Shown here piece after piece: positions 7,123-10,839 of a stretch of 10,839 nucleotides of DNA. Both the position numbers and the translations under genes were made by a program. Below the pieces are notes generated by a model. It saw only the letters and a program-made list of their open reading frames with translations. It searched no databases and was not told the origin of the DNA. Within the stretch, counting starts at the first letter, position 1. The number at the start of each line of letters is the position of its first letter. This stretch comes from Planctomycetota bacterium (GTDB lineage: Bacteria; Planctomycetota; Phycisphaerae; Phycisphaerales; UBA1924), in the NCBI GenBank assembly GCA_023432465.1, contig JAEYUO010000058.1, positions 1 through 10,839 on the forward strand. The letters run 5' to 3'.

Positions 7123-7168
7123 GGCCGAAGCTCAACGGCCGGCGCCGGGGTCCGTGGAGGTCACGGAC
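7123..7168 (+). promoter_or_regulatory. Two consecutive hairpins in the rpsB leader
   Basis: Hairpin one pairs GGCCG (7123-7127) with CGGCC (7136-7140) over an 8-nt loop. Hairpin two pairs GTCCGTG (7150-7156) with CACGGAC (7162-7168), a perfect 7-bp stem with a 5-nt loop. They sit directly after the candidate transcription start and about 145 nt before the rpsB ATG. Autoregulation of rpsB by S2 binding its leader is established in gamma-proteobacteria; that these hairpins serve it here is inference. Confidence 0.4.
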
Positions 7169-7312
7169 GAGGCACACCTGAGTACATCATCGCGGCGGGA
7201 ACTTCTCCCTCCGCAACATTGAAGCGCCCTGTATGGCGGCGCGTCGGAAGCGGGTGTCGCCTGTTTCTGCCGAGCCTTCGTGCCGCCGGTGTCGCTGAAA
7301 GGACCGTGGATC

Positions 7313-8167
7313 ATGGCTGACAACTCCCTCGTTCAGGATCTCATCGAAGCGGGCATTCACTTCGGCCAGCGGGCATCGAACTGGAACCCGAAGATGGGGC
7401 CGTATATCTACGGCAAGCGGAACAACATCCACATCATCGACATCAAGGAGACCATCAAGGGTCTTCTGCTGGCCAAGCGGTTCATCGCCAAGACGGTGGC
7501 CGATGGCAAGGACATCTGCTTCGTCGGCACGAAGCGTCAGGCCCGCGCGGTGATCGAGCAGCGCGTGGCGGATGCGAAGATGCACTTCGTGACCGAGCGC
7601 TGGCTGGGCGGCACGCTCACCAACTTCCGCACGATCCGTTCGCGTCTGCGTCGGCTGGAGGAGCTCGACGGCATCGCCGAGAGCGACAACTTCGCAAGCT
7701 ACTCCAAGAAGATGGAGAGCCAGCTCAAGCGCGAGCGGGCGAAGATCCACCGCAACCTGTCGGGCATCCGCGCGATGGAGAAGCTGCCGGGCGCGCTGGT
7801 GATCATCGACACGAACCACGAGGTCACCGCGCTGCGCGAGGCCAAGAAGCTGGGCATCCCGACGATCTGCCTCATCGACACCGATGGCGACCCGGAGATG
7901 GCGGACATCCCCATTCCCGGCAACGACGACTCGATGCGGTCGATCGATGTAGTGGTGCGCGAGCTGTGCATCGCCGTGAACGAGGGCCGCCAGCAGCGTG
8001 AAGTCTCCCGCGAATCCAGCGGTCAGGCCGCTGCCGGTGGCGAAGGCCAGGGCGGGCCCCGCCGGTCGCGCCGGACGCAGTTCCGGGCGGACGATTCGGC
8101 CGTGTCCGCCGGGGAGCCGGAAGCCGCGCGCGGCGCGGAGGCGCCGGTCGCCGCGAAGCAGGGCTGA
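7313..8167 (+). CDS. rpsB: 30S ribosomal protein S2
   Basis: S2 is an essential late-assembling protein of the small subunit that contacts S1 and the 3' domain of 16S rRNA. The 284-residue product shows the family pattern throughout: AGIHFGQRASNWNPKM (13-28), YGKRNNIHIIDIKET (33-47), FVGTKRQA (70-77), ERWLGGTLTNFRT (95-107), IIDTNHE-ALREAKKLGIP (164-183) and IPGNDDSMRSI (201-211). Escherichia coli S2 is 241 residues; the extra length is a disordered, Gly/Ala/Arg/Glu-rich tail from about residue 231. ATG at 7313 is chosen because MADNSLVQDLIEAG is the conserved N-terminus and AAAGGA (7298-7303) lies 9 nt upstream. The gene uses AAG, ATC and GGC codons much more than its neighbours, as expected for high expression. 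It forms an operon with tsf 131 bp downstream. Confidence 0.98.
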   Translation: MADNSLVQDLIEAGIHFGQRASNWNPKMGPYIYGKRNNIHIIDIKETIKGLLLAKRFIAKTVADGKDICFVGTKRQARAVIEQRVADAKMHFVTERWLGGTLTNFRTIRSRLRRLEELDGIAESDNFASYSKKMESQLKRERAKIHRNLSGIRAMEKLPGALVIIDTNHEVTALREAKKLGIPTICLIDTDGDPEMADIPIPGNDDSMRSIDVVVRELCIAVNEGRQQREVSRESSGQAAAGGEGQGGPRRSRRTQFRADDSAVSAGEPEAARGAEAPVAAKQG

Positions 8168-8185
8168 GCCGCATACCACACCCAC

Positions 8186-8203
8186 CCGGCGGGACCCCGC
8201 CGG
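8186..8203 (+). terminator. GC hairpin between rpsB and tsf, possible attenuator
   Basis: CCGGCGG (8186-8192) pairs perfectly with CCGCCGG (8197-8203) around a GACC loop, beginning 18 nt after the rpsB stop. Allowing a bulged C the stem grows to 9 bp (CACC-GGCGG with CCGCCGGTG). No T tract follows, so it is not a standard intrinsic terminator; it could pause transcription, protect the rpsB 3' end or set the S2 to EF-Ts ratio. The structure is seen, the role is inferred. Confidence 0.5.
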
Positions 8204-8298
8204 TGCGAACAAACTGACGACCCCCCCGCTCCCGCCGAGGATGACAGAGGTGCTGTTTTCCCTGCCGCGGCGGGTGGGAATGGATCGATGAGGAACAC

Positions 8299-9126
8299 AT
8301 GAGCACGATTGAGATCAATGCCAAGGACGTGATGAAGCTCCGCAACGAGACGGGGCTTTCGATGATGGAGTGCAAGAAGGCTTTGGTGGAGACCGGCGGC
8401 GACGTCGAGAAGGCCAAGGACCTGCTGCGTCGGACGATGAAGGGGAAGATGGACGCCAAGACCGACCGCGCTGCGGGCGAGGGCCGGATCGCGATCTCGG
8501 TCAACGAGGGGTCGGGCGTCGCGGCGATCGTCGAGGTGCGTGCCGAGACGGACTTCACGGCGAAGAACGACCAGTTCATCTCCGCGGTTCAGAAGATCGC
8601 CGATGCGGCGATCTCGCAGAACACGGGTGATGTCGCGATGTTCCCCGATGCGCAGAAGCTGATCGATGATCTTCGCATCTCGACGGGGGAGAATGTTTCG
8701 TACTCGCGCGGCCACAAGCTGAGCGGCGCAACCGGCACGACGGCGTACGGCAAGTATGTCCACCATGACGGCAAGACGGGCGTGCTGATCCAGGCGGAGG
8801 GGTCGATCAGCGAAGAGACGCTGCGGGACATCTGCATGCACATCACCGCCAAGCTCCCCAAGCCGCTGGGCGTGACGGCCAAGGACATCCCGGCGGATGT
8901 CGTCGAGCGCGAGCGCAAGTTCCGCATCGAGCAGGCGATGGAGTCGGGCAAGCCCAAGGAGATCGCCGAGAAGATGGTCGAGGGCGGCATGCGGAAGTTC
9001 TATGAAGAGGTCGCCCTTCTGGAACAGCCGTTCATCCGCGATGAGACCAAGAAGATCAAGGACATTGTCGGCTCGAAGGCCAACATCATCTCGTTTCTGA
9101 GGTGGCAGGTCGGCGAGTCTCACTGA
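8299..9126 (+). CDS. tsf: Elongation factor Ts
   Basis: EF-Ts is the cytosolic nucleotide-exchange factor that releases GDP from EF-Tu. The 275-residue product has the N-terminal UBA-like domain (KLRNETGLSMMECKKALVET, 13-32), the TDF motif that disrupts the EF-Tu Mg site (ETDFTAKN, 83-90), then the core subdomains with GKYVHHDGKTGVLIQ (151-165) and the MESGKPKEIAEKMVEG segment (214-229). Length is close to the E. coli protein (283 residues). ATG at 8299 follows GAGG (8290-8293) by 5 nt. It is the second gene after rpsB, the near-universal order, but the usual next genes pyrH and frr are absent: an intrinsic terminator follows 31 bp after the stop. The stop codon overlaps the convergent nuclease-like gene by 7 bp. 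Confidence 0.98.
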   Translation: MSTIEINAKDVMKLRNETGLSMMECKKALVETGGDVEKAKDLLRRTMKGKMDAKTDRAAGEGRIAISVNEGSGVAAIVEVRAETDFTAKNDQFISAVQKIADAAISQNTGDVAMFPDAQKLIDDLRISTGENVSYSRGHKLSGATGTTAYGKYVHHDGKTGVLIQAEGSISEETLRDICMHITAKLPKPLGVTAKDIPADVVERERKFRIEQAMESGKPKEIAEKMVEGGMRKFYEEVALLEQPFIRDETKKIKDIVGSKANIISFLRWQVGESH

Positions 9127-9926
9127 TCCGGGTTGATCTGATTCTGGAACACCACAGCGCCCCGGCCCCCGGTCGGGGCGTTTTCATGCGCCCGAGTGCC
9201 GATGCCCTCCAGGTGGCGCAAGGCGGTGCGTGAGGCCGCCGCGGCGATGTTCCGCAGCAGACGCTGCCGACGCAGGTCGGAGGCGCCGAGTTCATCGGCG
9301 GGGCGGCGGAGGGACAGGGCTGCGCCGGGCTCGGCGGGGTCGGTTTCGAGGAGCCCCCACGACGGCGGGAGCTCATCGGGCGCGATGAGCCCGCGGGGCG
9401 CGGCGATGTACAGCCGGTCGGCGAGACGGTAGCGGCTGAGCAGCCAGAACTTGGTCTGGCCGTGGAGAGCCTGGTCGATGTGACGGAGCTCGAGCATGAG
9501 CTTGCGGTAGGAGGCGAGTCGGCTGCGGTCGAACTCCCAGACTTCAAGCTCGCGGAAGAGGGACGTTCCGCCGCGACGGAGGTCGGGCTCGGATGCGCGG
9601 ATGATGCGGTCTTCGAGGCAGAGGCGAGCGGCATCGAGCTCGCGCCTGCGTGCGAGCAGGGCGGGGGTCTCGCGGGAATCGCGGAGGAAGTCGGCGCGGG
9701 ACTGCTTGCACTCGATAACGACTGTGCGGGGGGTGGGCTCGCGCCGGAAGATGCTGGGGAGATCGTCGGTCCGGGGGCGCTTGGGGAGCGGATCCTGGTA
9801 GCCGGCGGCATCGACCCGGAACCGCGAGATGGGGCAACGGACTTCCGAGGCGGCGGCGCAGCACCCGCCGGCGAGGAGGGCGGCGACGGAGACGAGCCGG
9901 AGGTGTTGGTGGGCGGGAGTTTCCAA
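9120..9926 (-). CDS. PD-(D/E)XK nuclease-like protein, MmcB-related
   Basis: A 268-residue protein. Residues 28-40 (EVRCPISRFRVDA) and 69-84 (VVIECKQSRADFLRDS) give the catalytic pattern of PD-(D/E)XK nucleases: Asp39, then Glu72-x-Lys74. The SRADF after the lysine and the late segment LADRLYIAAPRGLIAPDELP followed by GLLE resemble MmcB-type DNA-repair-associated proteins (EvKsSraDF; cD-fyFAvP; lP-GLI). It is longer than a typical MmcB because about 75 residues of charged helix (85-160) lie between these parts. TTG at 9926 is the only plausible start: GGGA lies 6 nt upstream, and no ATG or GTG occurs in frame before an upstream stop. The last 23 codons overlap the tsf terminator hairpin, and the stop overlaps the tsf stop. 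A role in DNA repair or nucleic-acid cleavage is inference; no partner gene is adjacent. Confidence 0.78.
   Translation of the reverse strand: METPAHQHLRLVSVAALLAGGCCAAASEVRCPISRFRVDAAGYQDPLPKRPRTDDLPSIFRREPTPRTVVIECKQSRADFLRDSRETPALLARRRELDAARLCLEDRIIRASEPDLRRGGTSLFRELEVWEFDRSRLASYRKLMLELRHIDQALHGQTKFWLLSRYRLADRLYIAAPRGLIAPDELPPSWGLLETDPAEPGAALSLRRPADELGASDLRRQRLLRNIAAAASRTALRHLEGIGTRAHENAPTGGRGAVVFQNQINPDQ
9158..9184 (+). terminator. Intrinsic terminator of the rpsB-tsf operon
   Basis: CGCCCCG (9158-9164) pairs with CGGGGCG (9174-9180). The stem can be continued inward by a G-T wobble and two C-G pairs to about 10 bp with a CCC loop, and TTTT follows at 9181-9184. It begins 31 nt after the tsf stop. 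On the opposite strand the same bases encode part of the C-terminus (around NAPTGGRG) of the convergent nuclease-like protein. Confidence 0.85.
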
Positions 9927-10120
9927 GAAATATCCCGGTCTCGACTGGCGGAAATGGTGTCCGAATAGGACAATTCCTCTAATGACGAAACCCGATCAAA
10001 AACTGGCGGGCCGCTCCCCCCAATGGGGTCGATCCTGATAGAGTTTATGGTCGCCGCCAAGGCCCTGCGGTTGAGAGCAGCAGGACTCGTGCTTGGGAGG
10101 GTCGAAAGACCGTACTACTT
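9927..10120. promoter_or_regulatory. Divergent intergenic region with several inverted repeats
   Basis: 194 bp between the nuclease-like gene (minus) and the ANTAR regulator (plus). It holds an inverted repeat TGTCC/GGACA (9958-9962, 9968-9972) that can extend outward through GGAAAT and ATTCC (9950-9977), CCCC-AAT-GGGG (10018-10028), CTGC/GCAG (10065-10068, 10077-10080), AGCA/TGCT (10079-10082, 10090-10093) and GGTC-GAAA-GACC (10100-10111), a GNRA-capped stem 9 nt before the ATG. No strong promoter is evident; TATGGT near 10046-10051 is a weak -10 candidate. The structures suggest a folded leader for the regulator. Confidence 0.45.
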
Positions 10121-10807
10121 ATGCCGACAAGCGTCTCGCTTGACCGAACTCAGCGTCAGATGGCCTCCACCGAACGGAACAACTCCGCTCCGGAATCGTC
10201 GCGTGTACAGATCCCCAGCGGGCCGTACCGCATTCTCGTCGCCGATGACGAGATGCTGGTCGCCACGGGGATTGCGTCGTCGCTTCGGGACATGGGGCAC
10301 AACGTGGTGGCGATTGTGGCGGACGGCGAGGCCGCGGTGCGGGCGGCGCGCGAGCACCGGCCGGACATGGCGATGCTGGACATCCGCATGCCGAAGATGG
10401 ACGGGATCGATGCGGCCTCGATGATCGCATCGGAACTGGGCATCCCGAGCGTGATTGTGTCGGCGTACTCGGATCCGGAGCACATCAACCGGATGCACGC
10501 GCGGCCGGAGGTCTCGGGGGTGTTCGGGTACCTGCTCAAGCCGGTGAACACGGAGGAGCTGCGCGTCGCGATCGGCGTGTGTGCGCAGCGGGCGGCGGTG
10601 GACGGCTTCCGTCGAAACCGGATCACGCAGCTTGAGACCAACCTGTTGAACCGCCGCCTGGTGGAACAGGCCAAGTGGATCCTGGTCGAAAACCGGCGCA
10701 TGACCGAGGCGCAGGCGCACGAGAAGCTGCAGCGTGCAGCTCGGGACCGCCGGCAGTCGCTCGCGGAGATCGCGCAGGCGGTGATCAGCTCGGGCGAGGT
10801 CCCCTGA
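10121..10807 (+). CDS. Response regulator with ANTAR RNA-binding output domain
   Basis: A 228-residue cytosolic two-component regulator of the AmiR/NasT/EutV type. The receiver spans about 35-155, with acidic pocket Asp42/Asp43, phospho-acceptor Asp87 (MLDIRMPKMDG), Ser114 and Lys140 (LLKPV) all in place. The ANTAR domain is at about 168-224 (NRRLVEQAKWILVENRRMTE, then A-EKLQRAARDRRQSLAEIAQ), with the conserved A184-K185. Known members bind paired hexaloop RNA hairpins and prevent termination, often controlling nitrogen or small-molecule catabolism. ATG at 10121 is assigned, but the receiver begins only near residue 35 and ATG at 10160 is a possible start; neither has a good Shine-Dalgarno. 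A cognate histidine kinase is not in the window. The phosphorylation site is intact, so normal signalling is expected. Its RNA targets are unknown. Confidence 0.92.
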   Translation: MPTSVSLDRTQRQMASTERNNSAPESSRVQIPSGPYRILVADDEMLVATGIASSLRDMGHNVVAIVADGEAAVRAAREHRPDMAMLDIRMPKMDGIDAASMIASELGIPSVIVSAYSDPEHINRMHARPEVSGVFGYLLKPVNTEELRVAIGVCAQRAAVDGFRRNRITQLETNLLNRRLVEQAKWILVENRRMTEAQAHEKLQRAARDRRQSLAEIAQAVISSGEVP

Positions 10808-10820
10808 AACAGACACGGCG

Positions 10821-10839
10821 TCGCAGCGCGGGGCTGCGA
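10821..10839 (+). terminator. Inverted repeat after the ANTAR gene, candidate terminator cut by window end
   Basis: TCGCAGC (10821-10827) pairs perfectly with GCTGCGA (10833-10839) around a 5-nt GCGGG loop, beginning 13 nt after the stop codon. The stem reaches the last base of the window, so whether a T tract follows cannot be seen. Confidence 0.45.

Larger units (their letters stand above)
6899..7312. other. Gene-free region: divergent promoters and rpsB leader
   Basis: 414 bp with no convincing coding sequence on either strand; frames here are open only because of high GC and give low-complexity products. The left end serves the minus-strand zinc-ribbon gene and is C-rich on the plus strand (about 6911-6955). 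The right half holds a candidate rpsB promoter (7084-7112) and at least three short hairpins (7123-7140, 7150-7168, 7224-7242) before the rpsB ribosome binding site AAAGGA at 7298-7303. An 8-bp direct repeat GGTGTCGC occurs at 7253-7260 and 7288-7295. Confidence 0.6.

Noticed and set aside
9850..9926. Lipoprotein signal in the nuclease-like protein (LLAGGC)
   Set aside because: The lipobox needs Leu three residues before Cys, but Ala is found there, and the segment runs directly into the conserved nuclease core; it is better read as a buried helix.
10040..10120. Paired hexaloop ANTAR target RNA before the regulator gene
   Set aside because: The stems found have loops of 4, 7 and 8 nt and none shows A at position 1 with G at position 4 of a hexaloop, so the known motif cannot be claimed.

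Overview
The window looks like ordinary chromosome from a high-GC planctomycete, most likely of the Phycisphaerae type. This is inference from gene content: a secreted protein with a VPAPG / hydrophobic / RRRR sorting tail (PEP-CTERM style), a small membrane protein joining a C-x2-C-G-Y / C-P-E-C-G zinc ribbon to a DUF4190-like region, a MerR-type regulator with a cobalamin-domain-like C-terminus, and GTG/TTG starts with weak Shine-Dalgarno sequences. No mobile element, CRISPR array, tRNA or rRNA was seen.

Layout. 1-471 (+): 3' part of imidazolonepropionase (hutI, histidine degradation). 468-1385 (-): MerR-family regulator whose cap and B12-like domains have lost the known cobalamin-contact residues. 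1604-1852 (-): small single-helix coiled-coil membrane protein, divergent by 51 bp from 1904-4495 (+), a large secreted/membrane protein with a beta-sandwich, a GATase-like domain and two central membrane helices. 4565-5551 (+): ABC-2 type transporter ATPase, probably co-transcribed with it, with no permease beside it. 5707-6468 (+): secreted PEP-CTERM-like protein with its own promoter and a TTG start. 6461-6898 (-): zinc-ribbon/DUF4190 protein. 6899-7312: gene-free stretch holding a candidate promoter and a structured leader for rpsB. 7313-8167 rpsB (ribosomal protein S2) and 8299-9126 tsf (EF-Ts), followed by a strong intrinsic terminator. 9120-9926 (-): PD-(D/E)XK nuclease-like protein resembling the MmcB family. 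10121-10807 (+): response regulator with an ANTAR RNA-binding output domain, followed by an inverted repeat cut by the window end.

How the parts relate. The clearest unit is rpsB-tsf, the translation pair, here ended by a terminator rather than running into pyrH/frr. The 863-residue membrane protein and the ABC ATPase form a second probable operon. A recurring architectural trait is that all three convergent gene pairs overlap at their stop codons (by 4, 8 and 7 bp), and the tsf terminator hairpin lies inside the coding sequence of the opposing nuclease gene. The most unusual items are the degenerate B12-type regulator, the Asp-to-Asn change at a usual metal-ligand position of HutI, the lone MmcB-like nuclease, the ANTAR antiterminator candidate, and the GATase-like/ABC pair. 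I see no complete, obviously new multi-gene system.
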